Shown here piece after piece: positions 33,098 through 44,930 of a stretch of DNA of 64,000 bases; the first letter of the stretch is position 1; each line of letters starts with the position of its first letter. The notes beneath the pieces were generated by a model. It did not search any database and was not told the DNA's origin. It saw only the letters and a list, made by a program, of their open reading frames with translations. Where the stretch lies: the NCBI RefSeq assembly GCF_024679245.1, contig NC_090178.1, forward strand, positions 24,593,703 through 24,657,702, given 5' to 3'. A program made the translations under genes and the position numbers. Origin of the DNA: Pseudorasbora parva (taxonomy: Eukaryota; Chordata; Actinopteri; Cypriniformes; Gobionidae).

Positions 33098-34594
33098 TCA
33101 GGGCCGCTTCCCCTTGCGCTTGCCGGCAGGCTTAGCGGTCTGGACAGGTTGGGCGCCACCCTTGCGCCCAGCACCCTGCTTGGCCTGTGGAGGCTGCTGC
33201 TTTGGCTTGGCAGGGGCGGAGGCGGACGCCGGGGGACGCCCTCGGCGACGAGCAGGCGGGGGAGCTGCGGCCGGCGACTGGGTGGAGGCAGCAGCAGGTC
33301 GCCGGGGCAGGATGTTCCTGATAGCCTCCGTCTGCTTCTGGGCCACCGAGAACTGCTGGGCAAAGTCCTCGATGGCGTCGCCGAAGAGGCCGGCCTGACA
33401 GATAGGGGCGTTCAGGAATCGCACCTTGTCCGCTTCACGCATATCTGCCAGGTTCAGCCACAGGTGGCGTTCCTGGACCACCAGAGTGGACATCGCCCGA
33501 CCCAGGGAGCGTGCAGTGACTTTCGTCGCTCGGAGAGCGAGGTCCGTCGCCGCACGCAGTTCCTGCATAACGCCCTGGTCGGAACTTCCCTCGTGCAGTT
33601 CCATGAGCGCTTTGGCCTGGTAGACCTGCAGGAGCGCCATGGCATGCAATGCCGATGCGGCTTCTCCACAGGCTGTGTAAGCCTTGCCGGTTAGCCCGGA
33701 CAAGAACTTACACGCCCGGGAGGGGAGGCGCGGGGCACCACGCCAGTCCGCAGCGGTCTTGGGACACAGATGCATCGCCACTGACCGCTCGACCGGCGGG
33801 ATTCCCACGTAACCCTTCACCGCACCGCCATCGAGGGAGGTGAGGACGGAGGAGTCCGTCGATCGCGAGCAAGCGCTATACGGCGCTGCCCACGACTTCG
33901 AGATCTCCTGATGCACTTCCGGGAAGAAAGGCACCGGGGCGGGGCGCTGAGAACCAGCACGGGCCGTCCCGAGAAACCAATCGTCGAGCCGCGAAGGTTC
34001 GGGACACGGTGGAGGGTTCCACTCGAGCCCTACACTTGCGGCGGCCCGGGAAAGCATAGCCGTAAGTTCTGGGTCAGACTCGGGCAACGCTGTCACACCC
34101 GAAGGGTGCAGCGCAGCTGAATCCTCATCCTCAGAACCCATTAGCTCGTCCCCCGATGCAGCGACCGACATCCTGTCTTCCGCCGGAGCCCCGAAGAAAA
34201 CGGCTGGCACTCCACGTGAGAGGTCAGCACGCTCCTCCGGAAACTCCACCGGCGCAGCGGAGGGGGGAGGGGCCCGAGGAGCCATATGACCCGGCGGGTT
34301 TGCCCTGACCGTCACCCTCAGGTCCCCACCCAAGTCATCAGCCAGAGTAGCAGCCCTCTGCTTAGGCGCAGAAGGACCGCTAGACCGGGGGATGCGCGAG
34401 GGTGCTCCACCCGCCTTGAGGTATTGGAGTCTGGACCGTAACACTGCGATGGTCATGTTCCCGCAGTGGGAACATGAGTCATTCACGAACGCAGCCTCCG
34501 CGTGCTGAGTGCCCAGACACGAGAGACAACGAACGTGACCGTCAAGCGGGGACAGAAAGCGACCGCACCCAGAAACACACGGTTTGAATGACAT
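33098..34594 (-). CDS. DIRS D3 gag-like ORF1, intact
   Basis: The 498-codon frame begins with MSFKPCVSGCGRFLSPLDGH and contains a Cys-rich N-terminal module (residues about 6-50: CVSGC, CLSC, CSHC) that probably binds zinc. A central helical region follows (ELRAATDLALRATKVTARSL and ERHLWLNLADM, conserved in D4, D5 and D6), then a basic, Pro/Ala-rich C-terminus (PPPARRRGRPPASASAPAKP) that may bind nucleic acid. It is the Gag equivalent of DIRS elements. No disruption is seen, in contrast to the RT frame. Confidence 0.85.
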   Translation of the reverse strand: MSFKPCVSGCGRFLSPLDGHVRCLSCLGTQHAEAAFVNDSCSHCGNMTIAVLRSRLQYLKAGGAPSRIPRSSGPSAPKQRAATLADDLGGDLRVTVRANPPGHMAPRAPPPSAAPVEFPEERADLSRGVPAVFFGAPAEDRMSVAASGDELMGSEDEDSAALHPSGVTALPESDPELTAMLSRAAASVGLEWNPPPCPEPSRLDDWFLGTARAGSQRPAPVPFFPEVHQEISKSWAAPYSACSRSTDSSVLTSLDGGAVKGYVGIPPVERSVAMHLCPKTAADWRGAPRLPSRACKFLSGLTGKAYTACGEAASALHAMALLQVYQAKALMELHEGSSDQGVMQELRAATDLALRATKVTARSLGRAMSTLVVQERHLWLNLADMREADKVRFLNAPICQAGLFGDAIEDFAQQFSVAQKQTEAIRNILPRRPAAASTQSPAAAPPPARRRGRPPASASAPAKPKQQPPQAKQGAGRKGGAQPVQTAKPAGKRKGKRP

Positions 34595-35108
34595 CTTGAA
34601 AAAGACGCAGGGTCAAACCGTGTTGCTCTTTTAGGATGGAAAACTGCTCTTTTAGTTGTGCTGAAGCACTCAGGGAGATGACCGCGGTCAGCACGCAGTC
34701 CACAGTGCAAGCCTGCGTGTGACACTCAAAGGGAAAACGCCCAGCGAACCAACAATGGAAGCTCTTTTAATGAATGCAAACGGTTGCAACACTGGTCGGT
34801 CTCTCGCTGAGAAGCGCTATACACCCGCACTGGCAGTTCCTTCCTTCTCTCCAAGACTCAGTCTCTAAACACTCTTCGTGGAAACAGTACTGAACTGTTC
34901 GGCTCCGAAGTTGAAAAAAGCATTTGATCTACCATTCCACTTCCTATTTATACCCGCGCTGCGGGGCGGAGCGTGGAATGTGTGGATCACATGCCAATCT
35001 CCGATTGGCTCGTTTTTATACACTCGAAGTGGATAGGTCTCTGAGGGCAGATCCCAATTCGTCGGTTCAGTTCTGACGTACGTCGAACGTGACCGACTGA
35101 AAGGGAAC

Positions 35109-36254
35109 TATATGGCATTAGGTATATCATGCAGCAACCCCTAGATGTGACTATATTCACAAAACAGCAAGGCAACAAGTGAGCAAACAAAAATTGCTTT
35201 TATAAAACTGTTACCATAAAATATTAAAACTACACATATGAAACTTTTGGCCCTCCAGCAGAATAATAAAACTTCAGAAGAGCATGGTTTAGTAGTACAG
35301 ACCCCCTAAAGCAGGGGTATTCAATTAAAGTACCTAAAGTATTCAATTAAAAACATGGTGGTCTGACCATGTTTTTGTTTTTTTTGTTTCTTTTGGAATA
35401 GATATAAATTTCTTCCTGTAAATGGAATCAATAAATAAATATCCCAAACAGCCAAAATAATAATCACATGGGCCCTCAGTGCCAAAGCAGTGACATCTGA
35501 GAGTTTTTCTATAAAAGTATTAAAATATGTCACCAGTTATTAGATATGATTATTAAAAGGTATCCAATGTTTTATCAAGCTATTATTATTTTTAATGTGA
35601 TGTGACAGTAAAAATTCTGTATGGGGGTACAGGCTTTTCCTCGATGTCTGGACCATTTTTATATTTTTCTTAAAATAAGTATCTACTAAAATTAAACAAA
35701 CAAAGGACATAATAATCAAAACTCCCTCATGAGTAGACAACAAAGTTAACTAGTCATTTAAAGGTTAAGTTGTCTTTCCTTGCCATCAAATAATTTTCCC
35801 AATTATTACAATTTCAATAGTTCACACTTACATCAAATTAAATAGAATAAAGATTATGCATATTTGGCGTGCTGTCCAGGGGAGGGCTCCGGTCTCAGAA
35901 TTTGGCCCGAACCCAGAGTATTAATTTTTTAAGTATTAATGAGTTTTAATTATCTGAGCGTGCTCCACTTGTGTTTAGTTAGGTTTAATTATCTGCACTT
36001 GCTCCTCCTGAAATTTTGTTAATAAAAACTTCACTTATTATGAAATGCTCTTAACATGCTGATTGATATGCCAAATATAGATGAAAAACACCTCATGCGA
36101 TTTACAAATTCAAAATTGTCAATCTGCTTTAGCACATTGACTGGCACTGAGCCAAAGACTGAGTGATTAAAAGAGATGACAGAGTGATTTAGAGAGATGT
36201 CTTTTAATGTTTATTTTAGGTTTCATACACTTCAAATTACATTACACAATCACA
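35109..36254. other. Intron DNA, no gene seen
   Basis: AT-rich sequence. A direct repeat AGTATTCAATTAAA occurs near 35324 and 35338. No exon with meprin-like coding or other ORF of note was found. Confidence 0.4.
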
Positions 36255-36690
36255 AAAATACATCAGGGGAAGTGGATGATCTTAGGTTGTAAATCCAGCA
36301 GGCCCCATCTCCGTCAGTGTTTAAACATATACTGGTGGCCGGACAGCCACAGCCCATGATAACTTTCCCGATCAACTAACACAATAATTGTCTACCCTGT
36401 TCCCTCATGTAATGTCACATTACATATATCAGGAGGAGTGGATGATCTTGTGTTTTAAATCCAGCAGGCTCCTTCAGTGTTGTAACAAACACATAAAGGC
36501 GGCTCAGACGCCCACAGCCCGTGATAACTTTACCGGTCAACTAAGACAACCATTTTCAACATTGTTTCCTCATGTAATGTCACATAACGTATATCAGGTG
36601 AAGTGGATGATCTTGTGTTGTAAATCCAGCAGGCTCCGACTCCCTGTCAGTGTTGAACACATGTAATGGTGTTGACCTGCCCACAGCTCG
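36255..36690. repeat. Three tandem copies of a ~166-bp repeat
   Basis: AGTGGATGATCTT followed by AAATCCAGCAGGC recurs at 36271, 36437 and 36602. Each unit also carries CCCACAGC and a GATCAACTAA-like block. Copies differ at many positions. Non-coding. Confidence 0.85.
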
Positions 36691-37100
36691 CCGATCAACA
36701 AACACGTGAACTAGGCGGTTAGCGAATCAGAACATACTGGGCCAGCTAACCAATCTGACCCATTCCGTATTTTTGAGGGACCGGCTTCATAGAACCTGGA
36801 AACCATTAGACCATTTTTACAAGGAGGGACAGAGCAGTGTAGAATAAAGGTAAAACTAAAGGTAAAAGAGCATGCGGTAGCTGCATTGGAGTCGGGCGAG
36901 TAACGGCATTGCAAACTGTTCACAGTCAAAATGATGCATGCTCGTCTGGGCTACTTTCAGTCTAGCCTAGCTTTGCCCTCCTACGTACTTCCGCTCAATT
37001 TTCATTTTCCTTCAGTATGTCTAGGACTGCGGTGTATTCTTAGGTTTTTTCTAAACAAATTTTTACCGGTCCAATCAGCGAACAGAGGGAGTGGCTGAGA
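36691..37100. other. No gene seen
   Basis: Mixed-composition DNA. GGCTACTTTCAGTCT (36950) recurs at 38099, hinting that both are parts of one repeat family. No coding evidence. Confidence 0.35.
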
Positions 37101-37360
37101 ACAATGTCGTTGATGTGGTGGGCTAGTTTGAGCTGTAGTTCAGTAATGGCAGCGGAGAAAGATGCAAAGGAAACCATTCATTATGTTATGGCACCGCTGC
37201 TGAATATCCAGAAGTTAAAGCTGAAGCAAGAACAATCTTTGCTGAGGTTTGTTGGTGGCCCTCCTCCCCAACAGGATGAATTCGGTAAAACAATTTTTTT
37301 CCAGCTCGCTCCATTTGTGGTGAAGGAGTTGGCTGAAGACCTATTCGGACGGTAATCGTT
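37101..37360 (+). pseudogene. Possible RecQ-like helicase fragment
   Basis: An 83-codon frame includes LKLKQEQSLLRFVGGP and then FGKTIFFQLAPFVVKELAED. This resembles the start of RecQ-type helicases found in repeated copies in fish genomes, where a Q-like motif (LKxEQ) precedes the Walker A motif. The Walker A region here is degenerate (only GKT remains), and the frame stops soon after. It is probably a fragment of a mobile or retro-copied gene. Weak call. Confidence 0.4.
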
Positions 37361-39176
37361 TCTCGTGGGGTCGGAAGGTATTGGCATTTAGGTTACAGAG
37401 GCTGGTCAGTTATTTTATTGCCGTCCGTCTCCCACCCACTTAAAAATCCCCGGCCGAATGACCTACTGCTTTTGACAAACACCAAGGTCGTGTGGTGATG
37501 TAATAGCTGTCCGAATCCACATCTCTGAGTTTTCAAGAATATATCACTTCAAAATTCCGCAACGTATGGTTGCACTTTGCTCTTATTTGGATGCATTTCT
37601 AGACTTGTATTTCTTTAAAATGCTGGCAAGTATTTAAAAGAGCAATATATTTCATCACCACTTAAACAAATTAAAATAAAAGCACATAAACATTTGAATT
37701 GGTCCGTTATTTATAGCAGCATCTATTATCATACCAAGCATATGTCATTTTATTTACAGCATACAATGATGTTACGGACCTTGTGAGCAGCGCGTTCCCA
37801 AATCACAAAACTCTCCCCTCCACCATGGCGTGAATAAATCACAATCCGAATGCACGAGTTTTAGGTTTTATCCTATGGTTTTATCACTGAGGTGGCCTGC
37901 ACATTTATTTGGACGGATTTCCATGTGTGAAACAGGTGAAGGGGGCATGACATACGTCACAACCAAACAAAAGCGATGGGTTATGGCAGATCCAATAGTT
38001 TTAATCTTCAAGAGAGTACTTTGCGGAAGTAAACACTTGTCAATGGGAAGTGGCCAGACTCTATGTATAAATAAAATGTACGAGAGTCTGGTAAGACCAG
38101 GCTACTTTCAGTCTGCACCCGCAATGAGATCGTTGAGATCTAGAATGGATTTGGCTGATGAACAGGAGACGGGTCCTTCCTTTTAGACTGCTTGTTCACC
38201 AGATCCAAAAATTTCACTATGTGATCCCGAAGCGCATTTGATTTTAATTATTTGATTTTTCTGTTCGCGAATTCCAATGTAGTTTGGTCATCAGATGCCT
38301 CCATACAAATCGGCTGGTCATTATGGCTGATTCTTCTGACAGATATCTACAAATTTTTTGTTCGCAATATACACTTGTTTATTGCAATTTCAACCACTTC
38401 CGAACAATTCCGAACTGCAAGCCTTGCCAGTTAAAAAGTGCTGTTACAAGCCATGAGCGCACACACCTAAAGTGCATTCACAGAAGCCAGCTGTCACAGC
38501 TCGTGATCTGAGATAAACAGAATACTCTTTAGTGTCTTATTGCATTAATTAAAGTGTCAAAAACACAGAAATTTTACATAAACAGGTGGTTTTGTCTTAA
38601 GTGAATGTAAACATCTGTATTACTAAGCTAATATAGAATCAGTGGAGTACATCATACAGTGAAAAATATGCTGTTTTATTTTTTCATGTGATTATTCCAT
38701 TGCTTATTTGAATACTGCTTTTAGGCATACTGCTTTTAGGCATAGCACTTTAGGCATATGTAAAGGCATACTTTACATGGAAAATTTAAAGCAGTTTATT
38801 TAATTTGCATCTTTCTTTTATTATTTTATTGTATTGTTTATTTTTGTATGCTTATGTTATCATTGCCTTCTGTAATAAAATAAACATTAATCAAGGAAAA
38901 CAATTCAATAAATGTTAGTTACAAAGGTGGATGTCTGATATAACTAGGGCAAGAATATGTAGTATTGCAAAAACAATTATATTTTTGTGTAAAAAGATAA
39001 ACTACTTAATTCAACAGCATTTGTAGCAATGTCATAAAAAATAATCTTTACAAACAAATATCTTGGTTACTGAGGAACAAACAATGTAAGTGAATGGGAT
39101 CAAATGTTAAAGGCCGAACTGGACTAGATCCAAAAGCAACAGTCTGAACACAAAGGGGTCTGAGATCACATTCCTA
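37361..39176. other. No gene seen
   Basis: AT-rich intronic or intergenic DNA. Short ORFs here show no recognisable domain. A local duplication TTTTAGGCATA lies near 38720-38750. Confidence 0.4.
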
Positions 39177-39577
39177 CACTGTAAAAATTTTTGGTTGTTT
39201 TTTGTTGGTTTAACTTAAAAAAGTAAGTAAACTGGTTGCCTTAAACGATTTTATTTTGCCTTAAATTTGAGTTTATTGAAATTGAGTTGATGAGTTGATA
39301 CAATGAAGGAAATTTGTTTAATAAATAGAAACTCAAAATATTATTGTACCTGAACCACATAAAAAAATTGATAAACCATGAAAATAGCACTATTTGGCAT
39401 GTTTCACTGCATCATCAGAAATAAAACACACACAATTACCCAATATGCTTAAAAATCTTAATAAAGGTTGTCAAGTCTCAAAAAATGTTCATTGTATTAA
39501 CTCAAAATTTCAATTTCAATGAACTCAAAATTTTAAGGCAACAGGGTAACTTTTTTTCTAAATATTTTTTTACAGTG
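39177..39577. mobile_element. MITE with CACTGTAAAAA ends
   Basis: The left end CACTGTAAAAATTTT and right end ATTTTTTTACAGTG are inverted repeats, with TA on both outer sides. A TA target site suggests a Tc1/mariner-type MITE. The interior is AT-rich and non-coding. Confidence 0.7.
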
Positions 39578-39719
39578 TACTAAAGTCCTCTCTGAGTCCT
39601 CTTTCAGGCACAGGGACAGAGTGAACGTAAAGAGAACTGAGTAATTTTAAGTCTCTCCCCTTATTTAAGGACCTTCATGGGGTCCATCTAAATCATGGAA
39701 TAAACCTTATACTTATTGC

Positions 39720-40496
39720 AGCAGTGTATTCCGGGGCAACTGAATGTGGGAGCATATTTGCTGTCCAGACAGAAATGACCTATAGGGGAATGGAAACTCC
39801 ACCTAGATGTAGTCAGTCCTCTGCTTTCTCCCTTTTTCGCAGGGCCTGGTGGTTGAGGCCTCCCGTAAGAACCAAGATCCCTTCATGTGGCTTAGCTCCC
39901 ATTGAACCTCTAGAGTCAGTGTCTGACAAACTTCTGACCCTAAAGATGTTTTTTCTTATGGAAATAACTTCTCTAAAAATAATTGGGGATATCCAGGCTC
40001 TGTCAATATCGCCATCCTGCTTAGACTTTGCTTCAGGAAGGGTGAAAGTGATTTTGCATCCTCATCCTGACTACCAGCCTAAGGTTTTTTTCTCGACTGT
40101 ACATCCTGTCACTCTTTCTGCCCTCCGCCTTTCAAAATGCCGGATCAGGAGAGACTTCATAGACAGTGTCCAGTCTGTGCTCTTCAGGCCTACGTCCACT
40201 GCACTAGCCAGTGGCGCAAGTCAGAGCAATTGTTTGTTTGCCATGGGGGCCGTAACAGAGGTTCTGCTGCCACCAAACAGACCATGTCACATTGGGTCAG
40301 GGATGCTATTGCTCTTGCCTATGAGGCGCGCAGTCAAGCTTTGCCTATAGGACTAAGGGGTCACTCTACCAGGGGGCCGCCTCCTCTACTGCATTAGTAA
40401 ACGGTGCCCCCTTAAAAAGTGTTTGTGATGCAGCAGGTTGGTCCTCTCCGCACACATTCATAAGGTTTTATAGCTTGAATGCTCATGTGGTCTAAA
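39720..40496 (+). pseudogene. Decayed DIRS tyrosine recombinase fragment
   Basis: The first frame (to 40137) carries LAPIEPLESVSDKLLTLKMF, then IIGDIQALSISPSCLDFASG and HPHPDYQPKVF. A second frame gives CALQAYVHCTSQWRKSEQLF and RGHSTRGPP, and a third SVCDAAGWSSPHTFIRFYSL with the Tyr nucleophile region. The order equals the C-terminal two thirds of the D5/D6 recombinase. At least two frameshifts are present, and no gag, RT or inverted repeats lie around it. It is an old fragment in plus orientation. Confidence 0.85.
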
Positions 40497-40746
40497 TGTG
40501 GTGCTTTAACGTCTTTAGATGGTGAGAGAACCGACGTGCACGGAATGGAAAGGGCTTGAGTGAAGCATGTTTGGTTCTAAATAAAAATTAAGAGGATATA
40601 TCGCTAAAAGATCATTACCATAATCAATCCTGATCGATTTTGGTGTGTATAGGCTACTGCTCTGTTGTTTTGACATGCTGCTCACTTAAACTGTAGAAAC
40701 AGTATTTGAGGAAGCCTGCCCTAAAGGCATGATGGTGGTGGAATTA

Positions 40747-40763
<17 letters not shown>

Positions 40764-40841
<78 letters not shown>
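40764..40841. repeat. (TA)n microsatellite
   Basis: A run of about 39 TA dinucleotides after a poly-A stretch (40747-40763). Confidence 0.98.
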
Positions 40842-40843
<2 letters not shown>

Positions 40844-40859
40844 TTTTTTTTCTTTTTTT

Positions 40860-41436
40860 CAAAAATTAAAAGTTTCTCAGGGAATGCACAGGCTCTTTCT
40901 GGGTGAACACAAAGGTTTTACTTGCAAACGCACCGTTTCTTGGGGAGTGCAAGCGTTTTTGGAATGAAACACAAAGGTTTTGAGCAAACACATTTTTCTG
41001 GGACCGCAAGTGCTTTTGGGCTGAAACATGAAGGTTTTGTGAGTGAAAGCAACATTTCTCTGTGTAATGCAAATCATTTGTGAGAGCAACAGCATTGACT
41101 TAATATTTTTCCTCATTTTATTTTCTTCCTATCTTATATTTCTTCCATCACAATGTCAATTTAGGGGCTCTGTAAAGAACATTGAAGCGAGAAGCACCTT
41201 TTTTTTATATTCAGTGACAGGATGCGAGCGAATGCAAATAGCCGATCTTTGCGAGAGAACACAAATATCTTTGTGTGAGAATGCAAAAGCATTGAAAAAT
41301 ACTTTTATTCTCATATCTCATATTTTTTACACCCTTTAGGGGCTCCGAATCAAAGTGTACTGAGTAAATACTGTTTGTTTAGATGTTTGTTTTTGTTAGA
41401 GATGTTTTTTGCACTCTGTCATTGATTACATTGGGG
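40860..41436. repeat. Diverged partial copy of the 2.5-kb duplication unit's satellite-like part
   Basis: Blocks such as GCAAATCATTTG, TTAGGGGCTCTGTAAAGA, AACACAAATATCTTTGTG and TTTAGGGGCTC recur in the same order at 46540-46900, 54340-54700 and 62400-62760. It is clearly more diverged than those three. No Thr/Ser/Pro exon copy was found upstream of it. Non-coding. Confidence 0.7.
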
Positions 41437-42330
41437 GCCTGGCTACATATGTAACCTTAGTTCCCTGAGAACAGGGAACGAGACGCTGCGAATCAAATCA
41501 CAATCCTACTGACCGTCGGCAGCTGGTGAGGTCATCACCGTGCGACCAGGAAGTATAAAAGGGCACCGTGCCGACATGACGCTATCCGCTTCGTCTGAAG
41601 GGACTGTGGGCAGGCAGACCTTGAAGCATGGCCATGTGACGCAGTCTCGTTCCCTGTTCTCAGGGAACTAAGGTTACATACGTAACCGGGGACGTTCCCT
41701 TTCGAAAGGGAACTCGCGCTGCGTCAGCTGACGCTACGGGGAACGATATACCCACGCCGCCATGCTGAGGGGAGTGCATGCCCTTTACTAGCAGTGACAA
41801 CTGCCTGGACAAGAGTTTGAAAAGGAAAGTCTGAACCACTCACCCCTCTAGCCACACAGGCTGCCAGTGACATCATTCCCTATGGTCATAGCCCAAGCTA
41901 TATGCCTAAGAGAGAACCTTATCAAGTTTTATCTGAGGTTTCCTACTCTCGGCTTGCTCGAGGGCCTGGGACCTACTACTTCGAAGGAAGGAGTCCCTTA
42001 AGGGAATGTGGCTAGGGGACCCGAGGGCACCCCAGCCGTCACTAATTCGGGAAAACCTTCACCAAATGCCACCAGGGAGGCCTCACCTGGCATCACTTCT
42101 GTGGGACACCCCAGCTTGGTCAACCCTGTCTGTCAAAACAGAGCCTCCGGAAATCGCTCTTACTCATGAGCATCCAGACTAAGGGACTGCAAACTGGCAA
42201 TGTCCTCCTCAGACCGGAACTCGGAGACGGGAATCCTGGAGAGCAGTACTTAGCTTAGTGCATCTTACCCTTGCCAGCGAGGGGAGTCTCTTCTGCTCGA
42301 TCCTAGGATCTACTGAACACATTTATTACA

Positions 42331-43805
42331 GGGGTGCTCAGGAGGCCTGAAAAGGCCTATGGACTGATCTACCCGGGAGACCCCGAGGGGGGCCTACCCG
42401 TCTGATCAGACTCAAGCGACCGTAAGCTTGCAGATGACCCTCAATGAGGGGAGCTCTTAAGCCAGCCTGGTAGGTAAACCATGCTGTAGGCTAGCTAGTC
42501 CCTGTCCTGAAGGGACTGCGCAGCAGAAACGGAGTCTCGTCATGCTAGGGCATGAGCCCGCCCTTGAGTTATACCGGCCAAGGCCGGGACCCACCGGCGG
42601 GCAGCCGCTAGCTGTCAGCACAAAGCCAGTTATACGTTCCCGCTCAAGGGAACCGTTTCCCCTCCAGGGCGGCCAGGAGGCACCTCTACCTGGCACCGTT
42701 AGTGCTAGCTGTTAAGAGCCACAGGAAGGTGGCTTTACTGGTTCCTCAGGGGGCCCATGAGGCCATAACCCCAGAAGCCACCCATGCTAATGGCTAGCTT
42801 GTCACCGAGACCTGGTCCGGGAATCCTTTCCCAAAGAGGCCCAGAAAGGCCTGACAGCATAATACACTGGCCTACCGAGCGTCCCGGCTCGGGGGCTCAC
42901 CCTCAGGCGGCCTGGAGCGGCCTGCTCCCTGCCAATGTGCAAACTGTCGGGAGTTGCTGTGTTCCCGGGGCTCGCCTCCAGGGAGGCCTGTTTGATGCCT
43001 ACGTATAGTCCGGTCTTCTAGGGCGGCCTGGAGAGGCCTATTGCCGAATGGCAGTTCCCTATTAGATTGGTGACAGACGGTGCTTATCCGATGGCAAATC
43101 CCACCGGAAACCCAGCAGGGCCGGGAACGACCTTAGGACGGCCTGAAGCGGCCGGCCCCTGATAGCAGACCATGCTAGCCGCCTGGCTAGCACCCACGCA
43201 CACTGTTGCAAGACCTGGGAACCGGGGCTCACCCTACAGGAGGCCTAAAGCGGCCTAGATCCTCTCAATTAATGGTCGGAACCCTAGGTCACCCCCTCAG
43301 GGGACGCCATCTAAGGCGTGCTGAAACTCAGCGAGCCCACATAAGTCGGGCTGACAGTGGCTTGTCTGCTGGCTGATGAGGACTGGATATCCAGTCACTA
43401 CCTGGGGACTTATCCCCAGGGAGGCCGTAAGGGGCCTACTTATGACGAGGTTTCTGCTGCAGCCGACATCGTTGGGGAGAACCCTCCCCGGCTCACATGG
43501 GCCACGATCCGGGTCGGAACTCACCCACAGGGAGGCCTTCTGAGGCCTACCACCTGACCCAGAGTTAACTGCCCGGACTGCCTCGGCTGGCGTCTCCCCG
43601 CCAGCCGGCCTTCTGTAGATGGTCCGTCCCAGCGGCCCGTAGAAGCCTTCTGTGACGACGCAGTCTCCCAGGCAGCACCTACCAGTGTGGACCTAAAACA
43701 CAATGCCCACAGCAGTGCACTCAGCAAAAAATGCTTTGGACCCTCTAAAGCGAGAGGAGTACAACTTACGCCACCTGCCTCCAGGGCGGCCGTCTGGTCG
43801 TCCAG
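42331..43805. repeat. Irregular array of GGCCT-palindrome units inside D4
   Basis: At least 12 copies of a motif like CAGGGAGGCCTGAAGCGGCCT occur at roughly 50-190 bp spacing (for example 42341, 42837, 42908, 42976, 43022, 43137, 43231, 43419, 43529). Many are preceded by CTCACCC. Each motif is a short inverted repeat that could form a hairpin. The array replaces the region where RT and recombinase would be expected. Confidence 0.75.
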
Positions 43806-44930
43806 TGGTCCGCCGTCCGCGCAAGGGCGTCAGCTGTGACAGTGTTTTGGCTCCAGGGGAGCATCCTACCAACCCATGCTTTCCAATGGTTGCGAAGTAC
43901 AGCTCGACCGAGCCCTAAAAGGTGAAGCAGAAGACACAGAGCAAGAGGTGAAAATATTGAACACACACAACCGGCCATTTCCAAAACCAAGCCGGGGGGC
44001 TGCCCAGAAGTGGCGGCCGCACTAGCTCTGGGGGCGGGGCTAGCAAAACCAGTCTAACTGCGCACCGCGAAGAGACGCCTACCCCGTCCCCACGACCACT
44101 GGCTGAGTCGCGATTCATTCTACTACACACCTTTTGCATTAATAACAACCCCCAAATGCAGAAGGGGGGTGGGCATTGGCCGGACGACCCTAACTGCGGG
44201 GAGGCCGGATAGGGATACAAGACTACCGACAGGAGCCCGGGGCAACTGCCAGGGCGATATGCCACTGCGAGACGTCACCGCCATCCCATCAACAGCCTAG
44301 GCCAACTTGATGCACTAGCATCGGTCTGATAATCCCACCAACAGAGGCCCTAAAAAGGGCTGGGACAGACCTTACTGTAGCTCATGCGCTAGCCTAACCT
44401 CACATATTCATCTAGATATTTCACTAGCAGAGGTGCCAACGCTACCCAGAGGTGGCTACAGCTAAAAAGTTCGCTAGGAGAACATACATCAGTTTATATC
44501 GCCGCTACATGCCCGCGGCATGTGCGGTGGCCTCAACTGCTCATATTACACATATCCAGAAGAGAAACAGCCTTATATACTACTGTTGCTACACTAGCAA
44601 AGATACAGCATACATAAACATTTATACAAACATCGTTCTAGCCACCTTCACAGGGGAACTACAGGCCCAACTTCTCCAACTGTTACATTCCTTCACTCTT
44701 ATTGGAGAAAAAACATCCCTCAGGGAAGCATAGAGTCCAAACATAAGGTATTGAAAAGAAGAATGTTTGCCCTAAAAGGGGACTCACCCGCTGTCTTCAG
44801 TGCCTCATCGCTTCATGTAACATGCATGCTTCGGCGCACTAACCAGAGGGTGGGGCGCTCTCACACACCGGCCTGGCAGGCCGTTAGAGTCTCACATCCG
44901 CTCATCATAGGCCCGCGCGGCCTGGTGTAA

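Larger units (their letters stand above)
28632..35108 (-). mobile_element. DIRS retrotransposon D3 (6.5 kb)
   Basis: Inverted terminal repeats of about 300 bp (GTCTCGGTTACGTATGTAAC... at the left, ...CGACTGAAAGGGAAC at the right) enclose, on the minus strand, an intact gag-like ORF1, an RT/RNase H frame with four in-frame stops, and a tyrosine recombinase with one frameshift. The internal complementary region lies near 28910-29030. AAC is present at the right junction (35106-35108) and AAT at the left (28629-28631), one base off. There are no long target duplications, as expected for recombinase-mediated insertion. Confidence 0.93.

Noticed and set aside
30882..34120. Plus-strand frames of up to 259 codons opposite D3 genes
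   Set aside because: They are antisense shadows of GC-rich gag and RT coding sequence with no domain.
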